From Pyronema omphalodes (taxonomy: Eukaryota > Ascomycota > Pezizomycetes > Pezizales > Pyronemataceae), in the NCBI GenBank assembly GCA_024516155.1, contig JAJJXM010000016.1, positions 310,001-374,000 on the forward strand: a DNA stretch of 64,000 nt, in the 5' to 3' direction. The notes below the pieces were generated by a model, which saw nothing but the letters and a program-made list of their open reading frames with translations, did not search any database and was not told where the DNA came from. A program made the position numbers and the translations under genes. Positions within the stretch are counted from its first letter, which is position 1. The number at the start of each line of letters is the position of its first letter. Positions 52,401-63,627 of this stretch are shown one piece after another.

Positions 52401-53075
52401 GAAAATCCAAAGATACGATGAACGATGTGTGCATTGAACCCCTTGGTGTTATATCGGATATCTGAATCTCTCCTTTGTTCAGGACTAGTATCCGGGTTGG
52501 TCCCGAGAAGCTAATTTCGGGCCGTTTAAATCTCGGTTCCAAAGATCTGCTCAAACAGACCCTTCTCAGAGGGGTCTTTTCCCCGGTTTTACGGCAAGCC
52601 ACGCATATCATCCCTATTCTTAGCATTTTTTGTTCTATGGTGACCATGATTAATAACTATGCGTGGTCTGGAATGTTTTAGTTTCTACTACACCTACAAA
52701 TTATCCGAACTTTGATCTTCTCAGGTTCGAGTGACAGTACCTGAACATGAATTGTGTCCAAGTTACGCACGTACCTCTTATTCAGCCTGTCAAAGCAGCA
52801 TGCAAAACGGAATCCACGGAACATGAAATTGTCCGAAAGCGGAGCTTGCGCAAGACTTCCCGAAGTCCCGCATAAGCCTGTATGTATACATACGTTGTAT
52901 ATCACGTGATAAATATCAAAGTGTCAAGCCACACACTCCATCAAAGTAGCTAACTGCTGCTGCTTAACGACACACCAACGACATTACGAACGCACGCACG
53001 AACGAGCCCCACCGCGACAGAAAAAAAACAGATATCGTTACCCCGCTAGACAAATCACCTTAATCGTAATATCAG
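49494..53075. other. Gene-free AT-rich stretch
   Basis: No gene is supported; the longest frames (52077-52337, 52390-52647) overlap on opposite strands and lack motifs. Two opposed homopolymers occur: C20 at 50107-50126 (followed by another C7) and G14 at 50359-50372. The last about 150 bp before 53076 is the upstream region of the UNC-50 gene and contains an ACGCACGCACGAACG tract. Confidence 0.5.
50107..50372. repeat. Opposed homopolymers C20 and G14
   Basis: A run of 20 C at 50107-50126 and a run of 14 G at 50359-50372 lie 232 bp apart on the same strand. They could pair into a hairpin, or each could form a G-quadruplex-type structure on its G-rich strand. The exact run lengths are uncertain in sequencing data. 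Confidence 0.8.
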
Positions 53076-54286
53076 ATGGCCTCCAGATACAGTCCCCCGC
53101 CGAGTAGGACCGGCTTTCCTCACATCACCGCTCCGAGATATACGTCAGCGGGCGCGCGCGCAGAACGGTCGACAATGAGACTACCGGTGTTCTTCAAACG
53201 GATATGGAAATACCCTCAGATGGATTTTGAGGTGGGTTATAGGGTTTGGTCTCAAGGACGAGGAGGAGAAATGCTGAAGAAGGATTACAGATGGCAATTT
53301 GGGAAATGATCAATTTGATTATTGCACCGAAGAAGGTCTTTCGGTCGATATACTACCATGTAAAGCTCCTGATCTTGAGTATGAAGAGTTGTAACTAATA
53401 AGGAGTAACAGAAACGTATGTCCCTACTTCGCTACAGCTGAATCTCGTCCTGACGACCGTCTACAGAAACCAAGAACTCGTGGTCTCGCGATGTAAGAGC
53501 CGAGCTACCCCGCGATCTCGCGACATTACCTAACACCTATGAATTACACAGGACCCATCGTTCATAGTTCTCCTGACTTTCTTCCTCACGCTCACAGCGA
53601 TCGCGTGGGGACTTGCATATACTCCAAGCTTCGCATCGATAGTGCGACTCGTATTCTCGCTTGTCTTTCTACATTTTCTGGCGACGTCCCTGATCTGCGC
53701 CACCGCCGGATACTACCTTTGCGGGAAGTTTTTGAAGGTGCCCCAACAAGGAGGTTTGGGTCGCGCGGGGATCGTCGCCGGTGGAGGTGACCTCGAGTTC
53801 ATGTATTGCTTCGAGATCGGAGTCAGAGCGTTTTTCCCCGTATGGGTGTTTCTGTAAGCAATGCCACCACCGCCCCCAAATTACGCAAGAAAGGCTAATC
53901 TTGCATAGATATGTTATCCAGTATTTCATGATGCCTTTGATTTCCCAGAATTTCTGGTATGTGTTTTCCTTTTTATTTTTCCGGTGCTTGTGTTTGTTGA
54001 ATAAACTGACCTGTCGCATAGGATCTCAAAATTCATTGGTAACTCGCTCTATTTGATCGCCTTTACCTTCTACAGCGTAATCACCTTCCTGGGATATAAT
54101 GGTATGCTCCACCCGTGTCTCTAAAGTGAGGGTTCATGACTTAACATATGCACTTTTTCAGCCCTCCCCTTTTTGCACCACACGGAGGTCATCCTTTTTC
54201 CGATTGTCATCCTCGTCGTTCTCTGGGCAGTCAGTCTGCTTGGTTTCAATGTTGCCAAACATGTTGTTGAGCTGTGGTTGTTTTAG
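53076..54286 (+). CDS. UNC-50/Gmh1 family Golgi membrane protein
   Basis: Eight exons, 53076-53231, 53291-53359, 53412-53415, 53467-53492, 53552-53853, 53909-53956, 54022-54101 and 54162-54286, give 269 residues, the usual length of the family. Exon 3 is only four bases (AAAC). Including it restores the family hallmark: MDFEMAIWEM, then IAPKKVFRSIYYHKQTKN, then SWSRDDPSF. Omitting it shifts the frame. The rest has five to six hydrophobic segments, beginning FIVLLTFFLTLTAIAWGLAY, the conserved GGDLEFMYCFEIGVRAFFP, and the ending TFLGYNALPFL. UNC-50 proteins sit in inner nuclear or Golgi membranes. Yeast Gmh1 binds the Arf exchange factors Gea1/Gea2, and animal UNC50 helps recruit GBF1 and traffic receptors. 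All introns are 51-65 nt with good branch sites. Confidence 0.93.
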
Positions 54287-54885
54287 ACTTTTTGCTTGGA
54301 CTGGTTGTTATTTCATCTAGTTGGAACTTGGGTGGGGGGGGGGGGGCGTAAGGGTTTTGTAGCTTCTGGTGTTTCTCAGACTAGTGTTTCCTTCCATAGG
54401 GTCCTTCATGTCAGGGTCTTTTGTATTTTCTCGTTTTGCTACTAGATATCATGGCAATACCTTTCTGTCTTTTTTTGTTTTTTTTGTTTTCTTTTTTTTG
54501 TTTTTTCCTTCGGCTCTTTGACTTTTTTGTTGCCTGGTCAGCCAGGTTCTGCAGTAAATTACATATTCAGCCGTAAATTTAGAAATATAATATTTCTCCC
54601 GTCTGAGCGCATCTCGCATCGCTTATCCTGTCAACCCAACTCCTTCTCAGTTGGTTGCCGTGCGCTTGGCAGACACCTCTTTCCCATCGGTTGGTCGAGT
54701 AGATGGGCATGTGGTACCCAGTGTCTGGTAGTCTCATCTGCTCTCCCGACCCAGCTCATCACTAAGGGCGACACTTCCCCACACCAACCAACCTCCATCA
54801 CCTCCTCTTCTCCGCTGCAGCAGTCGAGGCAAATCAGAACAATCATCAAACAACCCACCAAAAGTCGACACCACCAGGAGTCAGG
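54287..54885. other. Spacer between UNC-50 and CBS/PB1 genes
   Basis: The sequence is T-rich, with a G14-like tract near 54332-54347 and T runs at 54470-54510, consistent with the 3' flank of the UNC-50 gene. It then becomes C/A-rich (54770-54880), typical of a fungal 5' UTR for the next gene. A frame at 54518-55165 overlaps the next gene's first exon in another frame and is not supported. Confidence 0.5.
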
Positions 54886-57248
54886 ATGTCGCACGTCGGT
54901 GGATTTAGCAGGAATACTCCCAGCCGTGTCGGCACGAACAGCGATGGCCGAAGCAATACCAGACAGGGACACCACCGGGACGTTCCCGCTGCCCATCACC
55001 CTCCTCCCAGTCCTTCAAACATGCCAGCCCAGCAGCCGCCTCCACCGCCCCCCGACTCTGCGGCCGCCGTCAGCGACAGCAGAAAGCGTCAGTCGAAGAG
55101 AGATGAGGTATGTCCTCCAGCGAGCAGTTATTTTTTTTGTACAGTACAAGAAACTGTCGGGATAGCGGCTACGATCCGCTAGGGTACCTCAAGAATGAGA
55201 TGGGGTGGCTGTACGATGCATCCTACACCTGGCACATCGCCTCCCTACACTTGTGACAAACAAGCTTAAAGAAAAAATGTGAGGATTGTAGACTGACCGT
55301 GATGTTTTCTGTCGCAGGCCATCCGTCGCAAGATCGAGAGCGATCTCTCAAAGAAGAAGCATACTACTGGCCGTGCCAGACAAACCCGGAAAATAGCCCC
55401 CGGTTCCGTCATGGCTTTGAGACCTTCTCAGGCTCTTCAGATCAAGCCAAACACCACTGTTGCTGAGGCTGCTCAGCTCATGGCCGCAAAGCGTGAGGAC
55501 TGTGTGCTTGTTACCGATGATGATGATCGCATCTCTGGTATCTTCACTGCCAAGGATCTTGCTTTCCGTGTTGTAGGCGCTGGTATCGATGCCAGAGATA
55601 TCACTATTGCCGCCATTATGACCAAGAACCCTCTCTGTGCTAGAACCGACACCTCTGCAACCGATGCTTTGGATTTGATGGTTCGCAAAGGTTTCCGTCA
55701 CTTGCCAGTCATGGACGAGAACCAGGATATTTCTGGTATTTTGGATATCACAAAATGCTTCTACGAGGCGATGGAGAAGTTGGAGCGTGCATACGCTTCT
55801 TCTAGAAAGTTGTACGATGCTCTTGAGGGAGTTCAATCTGAGCTTGGCTCTTCTCAGCCTCAGCAGATTATCTCGTACGTGGAGGCTTTGCGGCAGAAGA
55901 TGTCCGGACCCAATTTGGAGTCCGTGTTGGACGGAAACCCGCCTACCGTCGTGTCGGTTCGCACTACCGTTAAGGATGCTGCGGCCATGATGAAGGAGAA
56001 CCACACAACTGCTGTCTTGGTACAGGATGGTGGTAATATCACTGGTATTTTCACCAGTAAAGATGTTGTATTGCGTGTCATCGCGCCTGGATTGGACCCC
56101 GCAAACTGCAGCGTCGTTAGAGTTATGACACCTCATCCCGACTTTGCGCCAATGGAAATGACTATCCAGTCGGCTTTGCGAAAGATGCATGGTATGAAAT
56201 ATTTCCCTTACATGATGCTAGTGTGCGGGGCTGACAGATGTATGCAGATGGCCACTACCTTAACCTTCCTGTGATGAACAACGAGGGAGAGATTGTAGGA
56301 ATGGTTGACGTCTTGAAATTGACATATGCAACTCTTGAACAGGTAAGCTTATACATGTGCTTAACCGAGAATCTGTCGGACTAAATTTTTTTGTAGATCA
56401 ATGGTATGCAGACCGGTGATAGCGAGGGCCCCGCTTGGAACAAGTTCTGGTTGTCTCTTGACAACGATACCGAATCCCAGCTTTCCGACCACACCAGCGC
56501 CCGGGGACCTACCCCGTCCGTTCGTGGTCATGGAACGGAGTCACCTCAGCACAACCGTCACTCCGGCCTCAGTGGCTTCGACCGTCAGGATAGCGCTATC
56601 CACCCTGGCGACTCAGCATCACATGTCGGAGACCACTCTGAGCGGGGTTCCGAGCCTGTTGCCGACCCTCTCGACCAGCCCTTTGCCTTCAAGTTCAAGG
56701 CTCCCAGTGGACGTATCCACCGTGTCCAGGTTGCCCCCAGTGGAGGAATGTACGAGTTGCTTGGTGCTGTTTGTGAGAAGCTTGGACCCGAGATTGCCCA
56801 GGTTGGTGGTGAGCCAGAGTTTGATCACACCGGAAGGTTGGAGAAGCTCGGATTCGCCGTCAGTTACGTCGACGATGAGGGTGATATCGTCTCCATCACC
56901 TCGGACAGAGACCTCATCGACGCTGTTAATCTTGCTAAGCGCACTGCAAAGGATAAGGTTGACTTGTACGTTCACGACCCTTCGAAGCCTGCTGTCGTTG
57001 CCACCGTGGACCCCCAGCCTGTCATTGGATCCCGCAGAAACCCCAGAATCGAGGTCGAGGATGCCGATGAGGAGGAGGAAGTGTACAAGCCTAAGAGCCG
57101 AAAGCACTCCGAGCCCCCTGTACCGGTTGCTCCCGTCGCTCCTGAGATTATTCCCGGTGTTCCCAATGAGCTCATCCTTCCCGGAGCTATTGTCACCCTT
57201 GCTGTAGCGATCGTTGTTGTTTTCACCTTGTCGAGAAGCTCGAGATAG
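54886..57248 (+). CDS. Tail-anchored protein with four CBS domains and a PB1 domain
   Basis: Exons 54886-55107, 55318-56191, 56248-56342 and 56397-57248 give 680 residues; the first intron is long (210 nt), the others 54-56 nt. Residues 1-74 are Pro/His-rich and disordered. Four CBS motifs form two Bateman pairs, about 108-230 (with DRISGIFTAKDLAFRVV) and about 285-395 (with GNITGIFTSKDVVLRVI). Such pairs bind adenine nucleotides or related ligands. A Ser/His-rich linker leads to a PB1 domain at about 492-580 (FAFKFKAPSGRIHRVQV and DEEGDIVSITSDRDLIDAV), a protein-pairing module. The last 26 residues (from ELILPGAIVTLAVA) form a single membrane span followed by SRSSR, so the protein is probably tail-anchored. 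CBS-PB1 proteins of this build occur across fungi (for example Mug70 of fission yeast), with poorly known roles. Confidence 0.92.
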
Positions 57249-58428
57249 TGGGATAGAGAGATGACGAACAAACATGAATGGACTGTATATGCAATTGTGT
57301 ATCTGATAGTTGTTGGAAAAGTTTATGCAATACCCGTGGTTGGTGGGAGCGTGCGTTCTTTAGAGCTAGATTGAAACTGGTACGATTGTTTTTTTGTTAA
57401 GTGTTATTTTGAACGTATTTTCTTTTTTCGTTATTCATTTTCTCGTTAAGCCAATGTTTTTTTTTTTCTTGCGTTCGTGGTTTTGCTTGCTTTGTTGTGG
57501 CTTCTCGCTTCCTGTAATTGGTTGTGACACAAGTTTTTATGCACTCATATACATTTTTGCCCTTTGATTTTATCGTTACGGTTACTTGTTTTACATATAT
57601 CCAATTACATCGTCTGATTGTGCTTTTCGTTGCTGCGTGTTCATCTGTACAAGTAAGTGACGAGTGATTCACCTTGAAGCCTGTCTCGCTTTCTCTCTCT
57701 CCCCCCCCTGCTCCTTTGTGATCCGAGCTTCAACAGCTCTTAGCGAGTGATTTGTCATGGTTTGTCCATTGATTGAGTTTATCCGTATGGTCCAATCCCT
57801 TTTTTGCCTGTCGGAAGGGTCTTTCACTTCAAAAAAAAAAAAAAAATTCTGTTGCCGTCAAACGAAAATCATACTTGTGGTCACCGTGGCAGGGTGTGCT
57901 TGCCCCTTCGATCACACCGGCGCGTAAACGATCTCGTTCCAGAGCCGCATAGTCTGTACCTGCTCGATAAACAACAAAACTTTTTCCAGCTACGACAATT
58001 TTCTTTCAACGAACAAAATTCCTGCGAGCTTCTTCTTTTGGACCTCGTAGCAGTCGTCCAAGACTATCATCACTTCCCATTTCAACCCGAAACGACCACA
58101 AATTTTACATTCTTTCGCCTCATCCAAAGCTAGTTAGCACAGGGTCTTGCCCTCCGCCTTACAGACAGCCTCTAAAGAAATTCAAAGAGTGCCCCGACCC
58201 CACTACTACATCGTCATCCCCCACCAGCTTCGCCATCCCACTCCGCCCCGAGCCCGTCAAACGGTAACTCCCGTGCTACTTCCCGGGCTCGCTCGTTGCT
58301 CGCCCCATACAAATTTTTTGTGACCGTCTGCACACTTAGTCGCCGCGGATCCGCCATCACCCCGCAATTTCGTCGCGTTTCCCAAACGACGACAACGAAA
58401 CATCTCGGACAGCGTCAGCGCAATTACG
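57249..58428. other. Spacer between CBS/PB1 and karyopherin genes
   Basis: 57249-57700 is T-rich 3' flank of the CBS/PB1 gene. 57700-58428 turns C-rich with CTCTCT and an A14 run at 57832-57845, fitting promoter and 5' UTR of the karyopherin gene. The overlapping short frames (57804-58133, 58257-58775 minus) have no domains and are not supported. Confidence 0.5.
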
Positions 58429-61400
58429 ATGGCTTCAGAGCTTCCCCCCGATGTCGTCGCTAGCCTCCAGCAGCTCCTACAGGGCCTCGCTGCCACCGAC
58501 AACGCCATTCGGTCAAGTGCGGAGGAGGTCTTGAATAACGACTGGATTGCTACAAAGCCCGATATGTTGCTTTCCGGACTGGCGGAACAGATTAGAAACT
58601 CGACTGTAAGTGAATTTATGACTGATGCTTGTTTTCTTTGCGTTTTGGGGTACCGTGGCGTTTGTAAACTCGCACGCGGACTGGAGGAGTACCCCGCGGT
58701 GAAATTGGGATCGACTAACTTGAATACGACAACAGGCCCGCTCGTTCTCTGCCGTTCTTTTCCGCCGCCTGGCATCGAAAGCTCAGCTTAACGACTCTAA
58801 CACCCAGGAGTTATATATTGCGTGCCAACCCACTATCAAAATTTACATTAGGAATACTCTTTTGCAGGCGTTTGCACAGGAGACTGATGGTCTCACGAGG
58901 AACAAGATTGGTGATGCTATCGCAGAGGTAGCAAGACAGCTTGCGGATGCTGGTTAGTAGCTTCTACTTTTTTTATCCCCCGCGCACCGTTCCATACACG
59001 TTGTCAATCTGGGGGTGTAAGGCTGACTAGGTTTATTTGCGCGGTTTCAGATGAGCAATGGCCAGAGCTTTTGGAGACCTTGTTCCAGGCCAGCAAGTCG
59101 CCTGACGCGAGCCACAGAGAGGGAGCTTTCCGGATATTCACCACCACTCCCGGTATCATCGAAAAGCAGCACGGCCAGGTTGTGAAGAATGTCTTCACTG
59201 CTGGTTTTCAGGATTCTGAGCTCTCTGTCAGAATCTCCTCCATGGAGGCTTTCGCTGCTTTCTTCCGCTCTATCAAGAAGTCCCAGCAGAAGCAGTACTT
59301 TGACCTTTTGTCGCTCATTCTCGGAATCCTCGTTCCCCTCAAGGCATCCCAGGACTCTGACAAGTTGAGCAAGGCTCTTATGGCTCTCATTGACCTTGCC
59401 GAAATCTCCCCCGCGATGTTTAAGCCGATGTTCAACGAGGTTGTTCGTTTTAGTATTGGATGTGTCCAAGATAAGGAATTGGGAGACCAGACTAGACAGA
59501 ATGCCTTGGAGTTCCTCGCTACTTTCGCCGATACCTCCCCCCAGATGTGCCGCAAGGACCCCTCCTACACCTCCGAGATGGTTACCCAGTGTCTCAGCTT
59601 GATGACCGACATTGGAGCCGATGACGACGATGCTGCCGAGTGGAACGACACCGAGGACCCCGACAGCGACGAGAGCGACCTTAACCACGTTGCAGGAGAG
59701 CAGTGCATGGATCGTTTGGCCAATAGACTTGGTGGAAACTTCATTTTGGCGCCTACTTTCCAGTGGCTCCCTAGAATGATGACTTCATCGTCATGGAGAG
59801 ACAGACACGCTGCTTTGATGGCTATTTCCGCTATTTCTGAGGGATGCAGAGATATGATGGAGGGAGAGTTGGACAAGATTTTGGACCTCGTTGTTCCCGC
59901 TTTGAAGGATGCTCACCCCCGTGTCCGGTGGGCTGGATGTAACGCTCTCGGTCAGATGAGTACCGATTTCGCTGGAATTATGCAGGAGAAGTACCACCGT
60001 ATTGTGCTCTCCAGCATCATTCCCGTCCTCGAGTCTCCCGAGGCCCGTGTTCAGTCTCACGCTGCCGCCGCTTTGGTAAACTTCTGTGAGGAGGCTGAGA
60101 AGGAGATCTTGGAGCCCTACTTGGATGACTTATTGAAGAGACTTTTGGCTCTTCTTACCGCCGATACCAAGAGATACGTCCAGGAGCAGGCCCTTTCCAC
60201 CATTGCCACTATTGCCGATTCCGCTGAGCAGGCTTTCGGACGTTACTACGACCACCTTATGCCCCTCCTCTTCAACGTCTTGAACCAGCCCCAGACCGAC
60301 AAGGAGAACAGATTGTTGAACGCCAAGGCCATGGAGTGCGCTACTCTTATTGCTCTTGCCGTTGGACGTGAGAGACTTGCTGGCGACGCTATTCAGTTGG
60401 TTAACGTCCTTGGACGCATCCAGCAGTCCGTCTCCGACCCCGACGACCCACAGGGATCTTACCTCCTCCACTGCTGGGGACGTATGTGCAGAGTTATGGG
60501 CAACGACTTCTTGCCCTACTTGCCCGCCGTCATGCCTCCTCTCTTGGAGCTTGCCAGTGCTAAGGCTGATGTTCAGCTCCTCGAGGACGATGATCAACTC
60601 GCTGCTCTTGAGAACGCTGACGGCTGGGAGCTTCTCCCTGTCCGCGGAAAGTACATTGGAATCAAGACCTCCGCTTTGGACGACAAGTACATGGCCATTG
60701 AGCTTTTGGTCATTTACGCTCAGCAGCTCGAGGCCGCTTTCGAGCCTTACGTCAACACCGTTCTCAAGGACATCGCTATGCCCGGACTCAAGTTCTTCTT
60801 TAACGACGCTGTTCGTGTTGCTTCGGCTAAGTTGATTCCTCAGCTTTTCAACAGCATCAAGAAGGCCCACGGACCTCAGTCTCCTCAGCTCGCTGAGATT
60901 TGGGGACCCACCGTCCGCTCTCTTCTTGAGATTCTTTCTCAGGAGCCTGCCGTCGACGCTCTTGCCGAAATGTACCAGTGCTTCTACGAGTCCGTCGAGA
61001 TTGTTGGCCAGAACTCCCTCGACCAGGAAACCATGGGAGCTTTCATTACCGCCGCTGAGGCTTCCCTCCGTGAGTACCAGCTTCGTCACGAGGCCCGTGT
61101 TATTGAGGCCCAGAAGCCCGAGGACGAGCGTGAAGATGCCGATGAGTACTACGCCATTGAGGATGACCAGACCTTGTTGGCCGACATGAACAAGGCATTC
61201 CACACCATATTCAAGAACCAGGGAGTTACCTTCCTTCCTCAGTGGGAGCGTTTGATGCCATTCTACAGCCAGTTTGTCAACAGCGAAGACGCCACCCAGC
61301 GTCAATGGGCTCTCTGCATCATTGATGATGTCCTTGAGTTCTGTGGTCCCGAGTCCTTCAAGTACCAGGCTCACTTTTCCGGTCCCCTCGTTCAGGGTCT

Positions 61401-61995
61401 TACAGACAAGGTTGCTGCCAACAGACAGGCTGCAGCATACGGTGTTGGTGTCGCCGCTAAGAACGGAGGTCCCGCTTGGGCCGACTTCGTCGCTCACACC
61501 ATGCGTCAGTTGTTCGAGTGCACCACCATGCCTCAGGCACGTAAGGAGGACCACGTTTTCGCTACCGAGAACGCCTGTGCTTCTATCGCTAAGATCTTGC
61601 GCTTCAACAACTCTAAGGTTCCTGATGTTCAGGGAATGATCGGTCACTGGATCAACACTCTTCCCGTTGTTAACGATGATGAGGCCGCTCCTTATGCTTA
61701 CGGATTCTTGGCTGAGCTTATTAACCAGTATGTTTTCCTGTGATGATGGAAGTTGGGAATATTATCAAGATGCTAATGATTTCGCAGGAAACACCCCGCT
61801 GTCTTGGCTAACGCTGCCCGCGTATTCGACTTTATTGTCTCTGCTGTCGACGCTGAAACCCTACAAGGACAGACCGCTGAGCGTGTTATCCAGTCCGCAA
61901 AGACCCTTGTCGCTCTTACTGGCCTTAACCTCCAGCAGCTTGTATCACAGATGCCCGCTGAGAAGTTGGCCACCGTAAGGAAGTACTTTGCATAA
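58429..61995 (+). CDS. PSE1: Karyopherin beta-3 (Kap121/Pse1, importin-5 type)
   Basis: Exons 58429-58605, 58736-58952, 59051-61727 and 61788-61995 encode 1092 residues, against about 1090 for yeast Kap121. Introns are 130, 98 and 60 nt, and all phases close. The protein is a solenoid of HEAT repeats throughout, with recurring helix pairs such as FRIFTTTPGIIEKQH, VRWAGCNALGQMSTDFAG and VQSHAAAALVNFCEEAEKEI. The acidic loop DDDDAAEWNDTEDPDSDESD (residues near 330) is characteristic of the importin-5 group and takes part in cargo and Ran handling. The first about 100 residues form the importin-beta N-terminal region. It ships ribosomal proteins, histones and other cargo into the nucleus with RanGTP. 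A 505-codon frame on the opposite strand (60130-61647) is a shadow caused by codon bias. Confidence 0.97.
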
Positions 61996-63627
61996 GCAAG
62001 CTTAAGTAATTTACTTTCTACACAAAAAGTTTTGGGTTGGTGGTGTAGTGTGGTGCGGTTAAAAAGATGGAGAAATGGATACTGGAAGGATATTGAAGAT
62101 GTGAAGGAAGGAAGAAGGTGGATGAAGAAAATAGGTCTTGTGGAATCTTGTTGGTTAAGGGAGTTATGGGTGGTAATGATGATATGTTATGAATTGGTTT
62201 TTCATTTTCTGTCTTTTTTTTTTCTCTTTTTCTTTTTCTTTCTCTTTTTCTATATAACATGTGTGTTTTTTCTTTTTTTCTTTTCTTCTTTCACTTTTCT
62301 TCTGAATATCTTACTATGCTCATGTCGGGTCTGGAGATTGGAAATGTCACAAAAAGGAGGTATATAATATCTATGAAAGAGATATATATATGCAGAAAGA
62401 GATGGGAGAAGGGGTGAGGCGGAAGGGTGACAGAGGAGAGGAGGGAAAAGGTCTTGTCATGGTGGAAAAAGTAAGTATCAACTGTTTGTATGGGAATATC
62501 TCTACTGTAGATGTCTGTGAATGAAAATGTTCGTTTTTTTTTTCCTCGTTTAAACTTGAACCTTCGTAATGTGAAATCTTCAATGTTATTAAGCTTCTTG
62601 AGTAGAATTGTATCGTATCTAGAGTATACATTGTGAAACTTTTGAAAAAGAGGTTGAAATGTCTTCCTTTCTTTCTTTCATCTGTTCAGTCGTCTTTCTT
62701 TTTCTTTTCAAAAGTCGGATTATGTAATAATAATAACACCTTGCGATATTATCCTTCCTTCTACAACAAATCAACCCTAAATTCTGCTCCATCGGTCATC
62801 AGTCATCAGTCATCGGAGGTCTAAAATCCTAGTTCATGACTACATGGGTGAAGAACTAAAGAACTTCAATAAACAAAAACAAAAAATAGTCCCTCCTTCT
62901 TCTATCATACCTATCATACCTATCCTATCCTATCCTATCATATGTACCTATCCAGAATTTAGAATAACAGGGTATATGCACGCCACCATCACCTGTGTTG
63001 GCTTTGTCTTTTGGGGCTGTATTTCTTGGGGGTTGTGTTCATTAGGGGTTATTTATTACCATCATTGGCTTCTTCATCGTGTTGTTATTTATTTTCGTAT
63101 TTTCGGATTTATGCATTTTTTTAGTCATTTAGTCATTTAGTCATGACATTCCCATTTCACCATCTCACCATCCCGCTTTTTGTCATCTTATATTCATATA
63201 TTTTTGTTACTTTTATCACTTCCATCACTTCAGTTTCGGTAGAAAGAAGCATATAGCAGCATCTTAGTTTCACCTCGTCTATGTATTGCATTTCGTCTAA
63301 TCTACCCCGTTTCGTCTCATCTCGTCTCATCTCGTCTAACCATCCATCTCAATCCCATCCACGCCATCCACGCTATCTATTGTCTTTTATCTCACTTCCT
63401 TTAGCTTCGCTAGGATCATTCCGGTGACAGTGACGGGGACAGTGTGCTTCTATGATCTTGTGCTTCTTGTTGCTTCTTGTGCTTCTTTTGCTCTCTACAT
63501 GTTTGTGCTTCTAGGCGGTCGGTGCTTCTATGGCGCTGGGTCGTTCTTGCTGACTTCGTGCTAGTTCGGTACTGCTGCTACGTCGTTCGACGCTGTGCGA
63601 CGTCGTGATACTGCGTCTACTTTGCAA
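61996..63627. other. Low-complexity downstream flank
   Basis: 62000-62350 is the 3' flank of the karyopherin gene, with long CTTTTT tracts near 62210-62300. 62400-63420 contains short runs of CTATC (62915-62945) and TCTCGTC/TCTCATC (63300-63335). From 63440 to 63540 a degenerate GTGCTTCT motif recurs about eight times. No frame above 111 codons and no gene are supported. Confidence 0.5.

Noticed and set aside
40406..54286. Functional cluster of the Sec7-PH GEF and Gmh1/UNC-50
   Set aside because: Family knowledge links Gmh1 with Gea-type GEFs, not the Syt1/Yel1 type seen here, and about 8 kb of repeat-bearing DNA separates the genes.
55348..56190. 280-codon minus-strand frame opposite the CBS region
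   Set aside because: Shadow of the CBS exons, for the same reason; no domain or start context.
60130..61647. 505-codon minus-strand frame opposite the karyopherin gene
   Set aside because: The codon bias of the highly expressed sense gene avoids codons that give antisense stops. The sense strand encodes a complete Kap121-type protein.
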